NCBI RefSeq assembly: GCF_018207095.1
Contig: NZ_QOCZ01000043.1
Coordinates: 1-33,749, forward strand
Reading direction: 5' to 3'
DNA length: 33,749 nt
Source: Nocardiopsis sp. MG754419
GTDB lineage: Bacteria; Actinomycetota; Actinomycetes; Streptosporangiales; Streptosporangiaceae
Below the pieces are notes generated by a model. It was not told the DNA's origin. It worked only from the letters and a program-made list of their open reading frames with translations, and made no database searches. Below are positions 15,539-24,446 of this stretch, in pieces. Position numbers and translations under genes: made by a program. The first letter of the stretch is position 1. Every line of letters begins with the position of its first letter.

Positions 15539-15828
15539 CCGGTCTCTCCGACGGGCCAGGGATTCCCGCCGCCTCCGGACCGCAACCAACCGCGTCGTGT
15601 CGGCGTCTGAAGGTTCGAGTCCGGCGGCGGGTCGCCACAGGCCCGCTGTCGGATCCCCGGCCGGGAGGGTAGTCTCCGCGAAGACCTGACCGATCGGGCA
15701 CAATAGCCGCGGCCGGATGGGCCGCGGACCAGCGACCCAGACTCACCGACCCGAAGGTGGGGCAGACACGGTGGCGGCCGATGACCGCCATCCCGGCCGA
15801 AGCACGACAGGGGCTGAAGAGCAGTTCG
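15539..15828. other. Gap between fhaA and fhaB
   Basis: The 290 bases hold no convincing gene. A distant inverted repeat (cccgccgcc and ggcggcggg) and a -10-like CACAAT at 15699-15704 are visible. A separate promoter for the fhaB-pknB operon is possible but weakly supported. Confidence 0.4.
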
Positions 15829-16329
15829 ATGTCCAACTTGACCCTCATATTGATCAAGATCGCGTATCTCGCGGTGCTTTGGCTGTTCGTCCTCATGGCG
15901 GTCGGCGTCATCAGTACTGACCTCTTCGGACAGTCGAAGAGGAAGTCCCGGAAGAAGAAGCCGCGGCAGGCCCCGCGCCAGGCGCAGCGTCGCCCCGCGT
16001 CCTCTCAGGGGGGACGCTCCCAGCGGGCGTCGCGCAACGAGCCCACGGTGCTGGCCGTGACCCAGGGCCCTCTGTCGGGCACCACGGTCAACCTCTCCTC
16101 ACAACCCATCCTCATCGGCCGTGCCCCCGATTCGACGCTGGTCATCACCGATGACTACGCCTCGGGCCGGCACGCGCGCGTGTACTCCGAAAACGGCCGC
16201 TGGTTCGTCGAGGACCTCAACTCCACGAACGGCACCTACTTCGGCCAGCAGAAGCTGAACCGCCCCCAGCCCATCACGGTGGGTCAGCCCATCCGTATCG
16301 GCAAAACCGTCCTGGAACTGCGCAAATGA
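15829..16329 (+). CDS. fhaB: FhaB/FipA, membrane-anchored FHA protein
   Basis: This 166-residue protein has one N-terminal membrane segment (about 5-28, in SNLTLILIKIAYLAVLWLFV), a very basic Lys/Arg stretch (36-70) and a C-terminal FHA domain (about 80-166). The FHA signature is seen in LIGRAPDSTLVI, SGRHARVY and DLNSTNGTYFG. The NEPTVLAV stretch (70-77) offers a threonine just before the FHA domain, like phosphorylated sites in related proteins. FhaB homologues bind phosphorylated divisome or kinase partners at the membrane. The ATG at 15829 gives the family start; an in-frame ATG at 15781 is a longer alternative, and neither has a strong ribosome site. Its stop overlaps the pstP start (ATGA), so the two are translationally coupled. 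Confidence 0.93.
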   Translation: MSNLTLILIKIAYLAVLWLFVLMAVGVISTDLFGQSKRKSRKKKPRQAPRQAQRRPASSQGGRSQRASRNEPTVLAVTQGPLSGTTVNLSSQPILIGRAPDSTLVITDDYASGRHARVYSENGRWFVEDLNSTNGTYFGQQKLNRPQPITVGQPIRIGKTVLELRK

Positions 16330-17702
16330 CAATCGCTCTCCGATACGCGGCGTACTCCGACGTAGGATGCCTCCGCGAAGGCAACGAAGACTCCGGTTAC
16401 GCCGGTCAGCACCTCCTCGCGGTGGCCGACGGCATGGGCGGGTACGCGGGCGGCGAGGTGGCCAGCTCGATCGCGATCTCGTCGATCCGCAGTCTGGACA
16501 CCTCCGACGATCCGCGCGCCGAGGAAATGGCCGAGGTGCTGCAACGCGCCGTCGAGAAGGCCAACGAGTCGCTGGCCGTCCGCATCCGGCAGGAACCCCA
16601 GCTGGAGAACATGGGGACCACCCTGACCGCCATGTTGTGGTCGGGATCCCAGGTCGCCCTGATCCACATCGGCGACTCGCGGGCCTACCTGATGCGCGGC
16701 TCGCGCTTCGAGCAGATCACCCACGACCACACCCTGGTGCAGACCCTCGTGGACGAGGGCAAGATCACCGAGGAGGAGGTCGCCACCCACCCGCAGCGGT
16801 CCCTGATCCTGCGTGCGCTGGACGGCAAGACCCCGGTCGACCCGGACATCTCCATCAGCCGTGCCAAGGCCGGCGACCGCTACCTCCTCTGCTCCGACGG
16901 TTTGTCGGGCGTGGTCAGCAAGAAGACCATCCACGAGACCCTGGCGACCGAGCACGACCCGCGCACGGCCGCCAAGAAGCTCATCGAGCTGGCGATCCGC
17001 GGCGGTGGCCCGGACAACATCACCGCGGTGGTCGCGGACGTCATCGAGACCGACACCGACCACGACGGCCCGACCGCGGGCGCGCAGACCGTCGGCGCCG
17101 CCGACCAGCGCGACGTGTCGACCGGCCCGAACGAGACCAGCCCCGCCAGACGGGCGCAGGAGCTGCGCGGCAACGGCGGCGACACCGCGGAGATGGACCC
17201 CATCGACGGGCAGTCCCCTCCGCCGGCCGGTGCGTACGGCTCCCCCTCCTACGAGGAGCAGCCCTACGACGACTACGACGCTCCGACCTCCCGCGGCCAG
17301 AACCAGGAGAGCGAGTACCGGACCCGTAGCTGGTGGCCGATCGTCCTGGTCTTCGTCATCGTCGTCGGCGCCATCGCGGGCGGCGGCTACTACTTCGGGC
17401 GCCAGTACATCGAGAACCAGTACTTCGTGGGTGTCTCGGCCGACGGGTCGACCGTCAGCGTCTACCGCGGTATCGACACCAACATCGCCGGGTTCGACCT
17501 GTCCGACGAGGTGGAGTCGACCGACCTGTCCGTGGAGTCGCTCGCCCCGACCGACCAGCAGGACCTGCGGACCAACATCGAGGTGGACAGTCTCGACGCC
17601 GCCCAGACGGTGATCGAGGACCTGCGCGAGCAGGCCGAGACCAGCGATCGGACGCAGAACGGCGCGAGCGGCCAGGGGACCGAGACCGAGGAATCGGGGT
17701 GA
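16326..17702 (+). CDS. pstP: PP2C-type Ser/Thr protein phosphatase PstP
   Basis: The 458-residue phosphatase has a cytosolic PP2C domain (about 5-240), a linker, one membrane segment (about 336-357) and a C-terminal extracytoplasmic part of about 100 residues. Metal-binding aspartates appear in VADGMGG (Asp35), CSDGLSG (Asp191) and GGPDNITAVV (Asp230); GDSRAYL is at 116-122. It reverses phosphorylation by PknA, PknB and their targets in cell-wall control. The linker carries a short EEQPYDDYDAP segment just before the membrane, resembling the DDY repeats at the same place in PknB. The ATG overlaps the fhaB stop by 4 bases, and rodA begins 4 bases after its stop. Confidence 0.96.
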   Translation: MTIALRYAAYSDVGCLREGNEDSGYAGQHLLAVADGMGGYAGGEVASSIAISSIRSLDTSDDPRAEEMAEVLQRAVEKANESLAVRIRQEPQLENMGTTLTAMLWSGSQVALIHIGDSRAYLMRGSRFEQITHDHTLVQTLVDEGKITEEEVATHPQRSLILRALDGKTPVDPDISISRAKAGDRYLLCSDGLSGVVSKKTIHETLATEHDPRTAAKKLIELAIRGGGPDNITAVVADVIETDTDHDGPTAGAQTVGAADQRDVSTGPNETSPARRAQELRGNGGDTAEMDPIDGQSPPPAGAYGSPSYEEQPYDDYDAPTSRGQNQESEYRTRSWWPIVLVFVIVVGAIAGGGYYFGRQYIENQYFVGVSADGSTVSVYRGIDTNIAGFDLSDEVESTDLSVESLAPTDQQDLRTNIEVDSLDAAQTVIEDLREQAETSDRTQNGASGQGTETEESG

Positions 17703-17706
17703 CCCT

Positions 17707-19113
17707 TTGAGTTCGACGACCCCTGAGGCGCCCACCACCCTCCCACCGGTCAAACGGCGCAACGCCGAGCTGGTCCTGGTCCTGATCACCATCGTCATCA
17801 TGATGAGCGCGATGGCGACGGCCGGGCTCAACCTCAACAACCAGATCCCCGGGGCCACGTGGGGCTACGGCCTCATCTTCGGTGCGCTGGCGCTCACCAC
17901 CCATCTGGCCCTGCGCTTCATCGCCCCGTACGCGGACCCGCTGATCCTGCCGTGCGCGCTGTTCCTCAACGGCATCGGCGTCGCGATGATCTGGCGCCTG
18001 GACGCGGCGGACTCCGGCGACATCGAGCACGCCGGCATCGGCATGCAGCTGGTGTGGACCGCGGTCGGCATGATCCTCTGCATCGCCCTGCTGTTCTTCC
18101 TGAAGGAACCGCGGGTCCTGCAGCGCTACACCTACATCAGCGCCCTGGCCGCGATCATCCTCATCGCGCTGCCGATGATCCCGTTCCTGGGCATCAGCGA
18201 GTACGGCGCCCGACGGTGGATCGGCGTCGGACCGTTCACCGTGCAGCCGTCCGAGTTCGCGAAGATCGCCCTGGTGGTCTTCCTGTCCTCGTACCTGGTC
18301 ACCAAGCGGCAGGTGCTGTCGTTGGCGGCCAAGTCGATCAAGGTCGGCCGGTTCAAGATCCTGGACCTGCCGCGCGCCCGTGACTTCATGCCGATGGTCG
18401 TCGGCTGGGTCCTGGCGATCGGCCTGTTGGTCATCACCAAGGACCTCGGCACCTCGCTGCTGCTCTTCGGTACCTTCCTCGCGATGCTGTACGTCGCCAC
18501 GCAGCGTTCGTCCTGGGTGATCATCGGCCTGACCGTGTTCATCGGCGCGGCCGCGCTGGCGATGCAGATCTTCTGGCACTTCCGGCAGCGCGTGGACATC
18601 TGGTTCCACGCCTTCGACCAGGACGTCTACGACCGTCTGGGCGGCAGCATGCAGCTGGTCCAGGGGATCGTGGGCATGGCCTACGGTGGCCTGTTCGGCA
18701 CCGGCTTCGGCGGTGGCCAGGCGCACCGCATCTTCGCCGCGGACAGCGACTTCATCTTCGCGTCCCTGGCCGAGGACCTCGGACTGACCGGGGTCATGAC
18801 CATCCTCATCGTGGTGTTCCTGCTGGTGCAGCGCGGTATGCGCATCGCGCTGGCCTCCCGGGAGCTGTTCACCAAGATGCTGGCGAGCGGCATCGCCTTC
18901 GTCATGTGCTTCCAGGTGTTCGTGGTGCTCGGCGGTCTGACCCGCCTCATCCCCCTGACCGGTATGACCACCCCCTTCCTGGCCGCGGGTGGTTCCGCCC
19001 TCATGGCCAGCTGGTTGATGATCGGCCTGTTGCTCCGGATGAGCGACAACGCGCGGCGTCCCGCTCCGCAGGCCATCCAGGACGAGGGGGCCACACAGGT
19101 GATCCGACGATGA
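17707..19113 (+). CDS. rodA: SEDS-family peptidoglycan glycosyltransferase RodA (FtsW/RodA/SpoVE)
   Basis: The 468-residue polytopic membrane protein has about ten to twelve hydrophobic helices and SEDS-family motifs. Examples are GARRWIGVGPFTVQPSEFAKIA (about residues 168-190), KDLGTSLLLFG, the GLFGTGFGGGQAHRIFAADSDFIFASLAEDLGLTG stretch, and GMTTPFLAAGGSALMASWLMIGLLL near the C-terminus. SEDS proteins polymerise lipid II into glycan strands with a cognate class B PBP, here the adjacent PbpA. The start is taken as the TTG at 17707 with ggggtga just upstream, immediately after pstP. Its stop overlaps the pbpA start (ATGA). Placement supports an elongation/growth role rather than division, though sporulation-specific SEDS copies also exist in actinomycetes. 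Confidence 0.93.
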   Translation: MSSTTPEAPTTLPPVKRRNAELVLVLITIVIMMSAMATAGLNLNNQIPGATWGYGLIFGALALTTHLALRFIAPYADPLILPCALFLNGIGVAMIWRLDAADSGDIEHAGIGMQLVWTAVGMILCIALLFFLKEPRVLQRYTYISALAAIILIALPMIPFLGISEYGARRWIGVGPFTVQPSEFAKIALVVFLSSYLVTKRQVLSLAAKSIKVGRFKILDLPRARDFMPMVVGWVLAIGLLVITKDLGTSLLLFGTFLAMLYVATQRSSWVIIGLTVFIGAAALAMQIFWHFRQRVDIWFHAFDQDVYDRLGGSMQLVQGIVGMAYGGLFGTGFGGGQAHRIFAADSDFIFASLAEDLGLTGVMTILIVVFLLVQRGMRIALASRELFTKMLASGIAFVMCFQVFVVLGGLTRLIPLTGMTTPFLAAGGSALMASWLMIGLLLRMSDNARRPAPQAIQDEGATQVIRR

Positions 19114-20564
19114 ACACACCCATCCGACGCCTGAGCGTCTTCTCGATGATCCTGTTCGGCGCCCTGATGCTCCAGCTCACCTGGATCCAGGGGTTCCAGG
19201 CCGAGGCCATCCGGGAACACCCGCTCAACAGCCGGCAGTACAGCGAGCGGCTCACCGACATGCGGGGACCGATCGTCATCGGCGGTGAGAACGTCGCCTA
19301 CTCCGAGAACATCTCGGAGGAGAACGACCCGCCCCGCTACCAGCGCATGTACGAGGGCGGACCGCTGTACACCCCGGTCGTCGGCTCGTTCCGCAGCTAC
19401 GGCGCGGACGGCATCGAGGAGTCCGAGAACCCGCTGCTGGACGGCACGGACGACCGCCTGGCGGTGCGCAACTTCCGCGACGTCATCACCGGTCGCGAGC
19501 CGGAGGGGGCGCGGGTCGAGCTGACCATCGACCCCGCCGTGCAGCAGGCCGGGTTCGAAGGCTTCCAGAACCTGGGCAAGAACGGCGCCGCGGTGGCCAT
19601 CGACCCGAGCTCCGGAGCGATCCTGGGATCGGTGTCCTACCCCTCCTACGACGCCAACGAGGTCGTGAGCATCGAGGAGATCACGAACGCCGTGGAGACC
19701 TTCGACGCGCTCAGCGCCGACGAGAACCAGCCACTGCTCAACCGGGCGCTCAGGGAGCGCTACCCCCCGGGTTCGACGTTCAAGGTCGTGACCGCCGCGG
19801 CGGCCATGGAGAACCTGGACGCGGGACCGGACAGCACCATGGACGCACCGGACATCCTGGAGCTGGGGCACCCGCTGCCCAACGCCGGCGGCGGCAGCTG
19901 CAACGGCGGGCAGCCCGACACCCTGGCGCACTCGATCGAGATGTCCTGCAACACCTCGTTCGCCAACTGGGCGATCGAGATGGGCGGCCAGGCCCTGGCC
20001 GACCAGGCCACCGAGTTCGGGTTCAACCGGGATGACGAGACCCTGGAGGTCCCGATCCCGGCGGTGCCGAGCCTGGCCCCCGCCGAGGACGACCGCAACA
20101 TCCTGGGCCGTGCCGGCATCGGCCAGTCCAACGTCGAGGCGACGCCGTTGCAGATGGCGATGGTCGCCGCGGGCGTGGCCAACTCCGGTGAGGTCATGCG
20201 GCCCTACATGGTGGACTCGGTGCGCGATTCCGATCGCAGCGTCGTCACCCAGACCACGCCCGAGGTCTACAGTCAGGCCATGAGCGCCAGCAACGCGTCC
20301 ACGCTGACCGACATGATGGTCCAGGTGACCGCGGGGGACGACGGTTCCGGCAAGAACGCCGCGATCCAGGGCATCGACGTCGCGGGCAAGACCGGTACCG
20401 CCGAGACCGGCGGCGACCGGGGCACGCACAACTGGTTCATCGGGTTCGCCCCGGCAGACGATCCCCAGGTCGCGGTCGCGGTCGTCATCGAGCACGGTGG
20501 CGGCAGCGGTGGCGAACTGGCCGCGCCGATCGCGCGCAACATGATGGAGGCAGTGGTTCTGTAG
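19110..20564 (+). CDS. pbpA: Class B penicillin-binding protein PbpA (transpeptidase)
   Basis: The 484-residue protein has a short cytosolic N-terminus, one membrane anchor (about 8-28) and a periplasm-side transpeptidase domain. Active-site motifs are all present: SxxK as STFK at 222-225 (nucleophile Ser222), SxN as SCN at 279-281, and KTG at 427-429. It cross-links peptidoglycan stems and is the beta-lactam target that pairs with RodA. Length matches mycobacterial PbpA (about 490). The ATG overlaps the rodA stop by 4 bases. Its own stop shares one base with the GTG of pknA, continuing the coupled chain. Confidence 0.96.
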   Translation: MNTPIRRLSVFSMILFGALMLQLTWIQGFQAEAIREHPLNSRQYSERLTDMRGPIVIGGENVAYSENISEENDPPRYQRMYEGGPLYTPVVGSFRSYGADGIEESENPLLDGTDDRLAVRNFRDVITGREPEGARVELTIDPAVQQAGFEGFQNLGKNGAAVAIDPSSGAILGSVSYPSYDANEVVSIEEITNAVETFDALSADENQPLLNRALRERYPPGSTFKVVTAAAAMENLDAGPDSTMDAPDILELGHPLPNAGGGSCNGGQPDTLAHSIEMSCNTSFANWAIEMGGQALADQATEFGFNRDDETLEVPIPAVPSLAPAEDDRNILGRAGIGQSNVEATPLQMAMVAAGVANSGEVMRPYMVDSVRDSDRSVVTQTTPEVYSQAMSASNASTLTDMMVQVTAGDDGSGKNAAIQGIDVAGKTGTAETGGDRGTHNWFIGFAPADDPQVAVAVVIEHGGGSGGELAAPIARNMMEAVVL

Positions 20565-22060
20565 TGGACACCTACGAACCGTCTTCCCAGAACGGTCCCG
20601 GTGGGCTCACCGGGACCGTTCTGAGCGACCGTTACCGACTCGAGGAGCAGATCGGCTCCGGTGGCATGGGCACCGTGTGGCGTGCCACCGACACCCTGCT
20701 CAACCGGTCGGTGGCGGTCAAGTTGCTGCACCCGGCGCAGATGGCCGAGCCGACGGCGCGTGAGCGTTTCCGCACGGAGGGGCGGATCACCGCAGGCCTG
20801 TCCCATCCGGGCATCGCCCAGGTCTACGACTACGGCGAGGAGCACGGACGCGCGTTCCTCATCATGGAGTTGGTGGTCAGCGAACCCCTGTCGCAGGTGC
20901 TGCGCGAGCAGGGGGGCCTGAGCCCCGACCAGACCCTCGACTTCGTGTGCCAGGCGGCCAAGGCGCTGGCCGCGGCGCACGCGCGCGGTGTGGTGCACCG
21001 TGACATCAAGCCGGGCAACCTGCTGGTGGCCGAGGACGGTCAGCTCAAGCTCACCGACTTCGGCATCGCCCGCGGGGACATGTCGGTGACCCTGACCCAG
21101 ACCGGCATGGTGATGGGCACGGCCCAGTACATCTCGCCGGAACAGGCGTCGGGGCGACCGGCGACCGGCGCCTCCGACCTCTACGCACTGGGCGTGGTGG
21201 CCTACGAGTGCCTGGCCGGCCAGCCGCCGTTCACGGGTGACAGTCCGGTGGCGCTGGCTCTGGCGCACACGCGCGACGACCCGCCGCCACTGCCCGAGCA
21301 CATCCCCGCCGACATCGACGACCTCGTCTTCTCCCTGCTGGAGAAGGACCCCGAGGACCGGCCCTCCTCGGCCGGGGAGGTCGCGCACCTGGCGGCCGTG
21401 ATCCGGTCCAACGCCGGTACCGGCCCCCCGACGCCCGCCACCGGGTTCAACGGCATGGCTCAGACCCGGGTGGTCGGCGCGATCCCGGACGGCGGCCCGC
21501 GCAGCGGCGCCTCGGGGCAGGTACGGCGAACCGCCGATCAGGCCGCCGTAACCCCTGATCAGGGCGGGGATTCCACTAGGCTGACCCAAGATCACGAGTC
21601 CGGTCGACGGGTCAGGACACCGGTCGTGTTGGCGGCGGTGGCGGCGACCGTTCTCATCGTGGGCGCGGCGGTGGCCGGGTTCATGATGGGCGGTACCGAC
21701 AACGAGCCGGTCAACGACGGCAACCCGCCCGCGGTCACGGACCAGTCCCCGAGTCCCACACCCAGCGAGGAGCCGGAGGTGACCGAAGAACCCGAGGTTC
21801 CGCAGACCACCCCCCAGGCTCCGGAATGGAACCCCCCTCCGCAGAACTGGGAGGACACCGAGCCCCAGGATCCCGGGGAGGGGGAGGAGGACACCGCTCC
21901 GCCCGAGGACGACGGCACCGACGGTTCCGAGGACGAGGAACCCGGTGGCGAGGATCCCGGCGCCGATGACCCCGGTGACGGTGGTGGCGGTGAGGAGCCC
22001 GGACCTCCTCCGGGCAACGGTGAAGGAAACGGCCCCAACAACAGAGACCACAGTCTGTGA
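20564..22060 (+). CDS. pknA: Ser/Thr protein kinase PknA
   Basis: The 498-residue Hanks-type kinase has its catalytic domain at about 24-280. The glycine loop GSGGMGTVW starts at 31, catalytic Lys is 53, HRD at 145-147 has Asp147, and DFG is at 165-167. The activation-loop threonines lie in TLTQTGMVMGTAQY (176-189). A linker, one membrane segment (about 354-376) and an extracytoplasmic tail of about 120 residues follow. The tail is rich in Pro, Glu, Asp and Gly and has no PASTA domain, as usual for PknA. It regulates cell shape and division proteins. The GTG at 20564 overlaps the pbpA stop by one base; pknB starts 71 bases after its end. Confidence 0.95.
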   Translation: MDTYEPSSQNGPGGLTGTVLSDRYRLEEQIGSGGMGTVWRATDTLLNRSVAVKLLHPAQMAEPTARERFRTEGRITAGLSHPGIAQVYDYGEEHGRAFLIMELVVSEPLSQVLREQGGLSPDQTLDFVCQAAKALAAAHARGVVHRDIKPGNLLVAEDGQLKLTDFGIARGDMSVTLTQTGMVMGTAQYISPEQASGRPATGASDLYALGVVAYECLAGQPPFTGDSPVALALAHTRDDPPPLPEHIPADIDDLVFSLLEKDPEDRPSSAGEVAHLAAVIRSNAGTGPPTPATGFNGMAQTRVVGAIPDGGPRSGASGQVRRTADQAAVTPDQGGDSTRLTQDHESGRRVRTPVVLAAVAATVLIVGAAVAGFMMGGTDNEPVNDGNPPAVTDQSPSPTPSEEPEVTEEPEVPQTTPQAPEWNPPPQNWEDTEPQDPGEGEEDTAPPEDDGTDGSEDEEPGGEDPGADDPGDGGGGEEPGPPPGNGEGNGPNNRDHSL

Positions 22061-22131
22061 CCACAGGATGAGCGTGACGCGCTCAGGGTAGGCGGCGGCC
22101 CGCGGGCGGCCACCGGAAGACACGAGGATTA

Positions 22132-23949
22132 GTGCACGACATGTCCCAGCCCCGGCTCCTCGGCGGACGCTACGAGCTCGACACGGTTGTCGGGCGCGGT
22201 GGCATGGCCGAGGTATTCCGCGCACGCGACCAACGGCTCGATCGGCTCGTCGCGATCAAGACGCTCCGACACGACCTGGCCCGGGACCACATCTTCCAGG
22301 CGAGGTTCCGTCGGGAGGCCCAGTCCGCCGCCTCGCTGAACCACCCGGCGATCATCGCGGTGTACGACACCGGCGAGGACATGATCGACGGTCTGTCCAT
22401 CCCGTACATCGTCATGGAGTACGTGGACGGGCGGACCCTCAAGGAGCTGTTGGACGACGATCGCAAGCTGCTGCCGGAGCGTACGGCGGAGCTGGTCGAC
22501 GGCATCCTCAAGGCCCTGGAGTACAGCCACGACAACGGCATCGTGCACCGGGACATCAAGCCCGCCAACGTCATGCTGACCCGCAACGCCGACGTCAAGG
22601 TGATGGACTTCGGTATCGCGCGGTCCATGGGCGACGACCAGGCGACGATGACGCAGGCGTCGCAGGTCATCGGCACCGCGCAGTACCTGTCTCCGGAGCA
22701 GGCGCGCGGTGAGCGCGTCGACCCGCGCAGCGACATCTACTCCACCGGCTGTGTGCTGTACGAGCTGCTCACCGGGCAGCCGCCGTTCACGGGCGACTCG
22801 CCCGTCTCCATCGCCTACCAGCACGTCCGTGAGGACCCGATCCCTCCGTCGGAGGTGGACTCGCAGGTCCCGGACTGGCTGGAGGACGTCACCCTCCGCG
22901 CGATGACCAAGGACCGGGAGGACCGGTACCAGAACGCCGCGGAGATGCGCGCCGACATCCAGCGCGGCCTGGCGGGGATGCCCACGCAGGCCGGAACCAT
23001 GGCGATGGCCGCCGCGGGGGCGACCAGCGCGCTGCCGCCGGTGGACAACGACCGGTACGACGACTACGACGATTACGACGACTACGACGATTACCGGGAC
23101 GAGAAGAAGAACGGCGGCAGGAAGGCCCTGTGGGTCCTGCTCGCCCTGGGCGTCATCGCGTCGATCGCCCTGGTCTTCTTCCTGCTCACCCGGGACGGGA
23201 CCCCGGAGGTGGAGCAGGGCACGGTCCCCGACGTGGTCGGCATGAGCGAGGAACAGGCGCAGTCGGCCTTGGGCGACGCGGGCTTCGACAACGTCAACGT
23301 CGACACCCAGGCCGACGACGAGGTCGAGGAGGGGTCGGTCATCGAGACCGACCCGAGCGCGGACACCGAGATCCCCCTCGACGACTCGATCGTGCTCGTG
23401 GTCTCCAGCGGCCCCGGTGCGCTGGAGATCCCCAGCGTCGAGGGGCAGTCGGAGTCCGAGGCGCAGTCGACCCTGAGCGACGCGGGCTTCGAGAACGTGA
23501 CGACGGAGTCCCAGTCGCACGAGACCGTGGATCAGGGCAACGCGATCGGCACGGACCCCTCCGCCGGCAACGAGGTCGACCCGGACACCGAGATCACCCT
23601 GCGGATCTCCTCCGGCCCCGACCAGGTGTCGGTGCCGGACCTGCAGAACATGAACCGCGACCAGGCACAGAACGCCCTGGAACAGGCGGGTCTGGTGGCG
23701 CAGTTCCAGGAGCAGGAGAACGGGGACCAGGCGGCGGACACCGTCATGAGCCAGTCCCCGTCGGCCGGCCAGAACGTCAACTCGGGCACCACGGTCACCG
23801 TGACGATCGCGACCGCCCCGGCGGACGAGCCGACCGAACCGGAGCAGCCCACCGATCCCGAGCAGCCGACGGATCCGGAGGAGCCCACCGATCCGGAGAA
23901 CCCTCCGGGCCCACCGGAGGACGGTTTCGCCATCCCGCGCCGCGGCTAG
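22132..23949 (+). CDS. pknB: Ser/Thr protein kinase PknB with three PASTA domains
   Basis: The 605-residue kinase has a catalytic domain at about 14-280 (glycine loop GRGGMAEVF at 21, Lys43, HRD 139-141, DFG 159-161, activation threonines in DDQATMTQAS at 168-177). A DDY-repeat juxtamembrane segment is at 310-321 and one membrane helix at about 332-353. Three extracellular PASTA domains follow (about 364-428, 430-496, 498-561). PASTA domains sense muropeptides or lipid II. Mycobacterial PknB has four, so one fewer here. After the last PASTA comes a Pro/Glu/Thr/Asp tail with EQPTDP repeats. The GTG at 22132 is favoured by gagg four bases upstream; the ATG at 22141 is the alternative. Unlike PknA it begins after a 71-base gap. 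Confidence 0.96.
   Translation: MHDMSQPRLLGGRYELDTVVGRGGMAEVFRARDQRLDRLVAIKTLRHDLARDHIFQARFRREAQSAASLNHPAIIAVYDTGEDMIDGLSIPYIVMEYVDGRTLKELLDDDRKLLPERTAELVDGILKALEYSHDNGIVHRDIKPANVMLTRNADVKVMDFGIARSMGDDQATMTQASQVIGTAQYLSPEQARGERVDPRSDIYSTGCVLYELLTGQPPFTGDSPVSIAYQHVREDPIPPSEVDSQVPDWLEDVTLRAMTKDREDRYQNAAEMRADIQRGLAGMPTQAGTMAMAAAGATSALPPVDNDRYDDYDDYDDYDDYRDEKKNGGRKALWVLLALGVIASIALVFFLLTRDGTPEVEQGTVPDVVGMSEEQAQSALGDAGFDNVNVDTQADDEVEEGSVIETDPSADTEIPLDDSIVLVVSSGPGALEIPSVEGQSESEAQSTLSDAGFENVTTESQSHETVDQGNAIGTDPSAGNEVDPDTEITLRISSGPDQVSVPDLQNMNRDQAQNALEQAGLVAQFQEQENGDQAADTVMSQSPSAGQNVNSGTTVTVTIATAPADEPTEPEQPTDPEQPTDPEEPTDPENPPGPPEDGFAIPRRG
23059..23094 (+). repeat. 18-bp tandem duplication inside pknB, encoding (DDY)4
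   Basis: The 18-base unit gacgactacgacgattac occurs twice in succession with no mismatch, each copy coding DDYDDY. It lies in the juxtamembrane linker of PknB, where length changes are likely tolerated. Confidence 0.9.
23842..23895 (+). repeat. Three 18-bp imperfect repeats in pknB tail
   Basis: Three units encode EQPTDP, EQPTDP and EEPTDP at residues 571-588, with synonymous and one Gln-to-Glu change among them. They form part of a Pro-rich extracellular tail. Confidence 0.85.
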
Positions 23950-23966
23950 GGGCCGGCGGGTAGAGC

Positions 23967-24005
23967 CACGAAGGGTCGCACCGGTGTCCGGTGCGACCCT
24001 TCGTG
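23967..24005. terminator. Strong hairpin terminator after pknB
   Basis: A perfect 18-bp inverted repeat (23967-23984 with 23988-24005) around tgt starts 18 bases after the pknB stop. It ends the cell-wall/kinase operon before crgA. Confidence 0.9.
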
Positions 24006-24113
24006 TGTCGGGACCGTTGGGTTTTCGGGACCTCCCGGACGGTGACTCTCGCACCGACCGGGGCGTAGACTGGGGGCTCATTCCGAACCGCCCCACATCC
24101 TGGAGCAGCGACC

Positions 24114-24368
24114 GTGCCCAAGTCCCGCAACGATCGCAAGAAGAAGGCCGTCTACACGCCGCCTCCTTCCAAAGAGCAGCCGAAGGTCAGCCCTCGCTGG
24201 CTGGTGCCGACGATGCTGGGCTTCTTCATCCTGGGCATCCTCTGGATCGGCGTGTACTACATCGCGGGTTCCTACGTCCCGTACATGCAGGACCTGAACA
24301 ACTGGAACCTGCTCATCGGGTTCAGCGGCATCATCGTCGCCGTCATCCTGTCGACCCGCTGGCACTGA
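24114..24368 (+). CDS. crgA: Cell division protein CrgA
   Basis: The 84-residue protein matches CrgA, a small divisome-associated membrane protein that in Streptomyces delays septation and in mycobacteria recruits FtsI and other partners. The basic N-terminus (PKSRNDRKKKAVYTPPP) is followed by two membrane segments (about 29-50 and 64-81) and ends STRWH, a typical CrgA end. The GTG at 24114 has ggag eight bases upstream. It follows pknB directly, without the trpG/pabA and sortase genes seen at this place in several other actinobacteria, and converges on the rhomboid gene. Confidence 0.96.
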   Translation: MPKSRNDRKKKAVYTPPPSKEQPKVSPRWLVPTMLGFFILGILWIGVYYIAGSYVPYMQDLNNWNLLIGFSGIIVAVILSTRWH

Positions 24369-24446
24369 CCCCGCCTCCGGTGTGCGGCCGCCCCCGCCGC
24401 TCACGGGCCTGACAACGGCAGGGGTCTTCGCCCCGCCTTGATCCGG

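Noticed and set aside
15539..15650. tRNA-like stretch with ggttcgagtcc and flanking cccgccgcc/ggcggcggg repeats between fhaA and fhaB
   Set aside because: The T-stem has two mismatches and there is no acceptable D-arm or anticodon arm, so it does not fold as a tRNA.
14186..15703. Reverse-strand 505-codon ORF opposite fhaA
   Set aside because: It is antisense to fhaA and covers tRNA-Leu; an open shadow frame expected at high GC.
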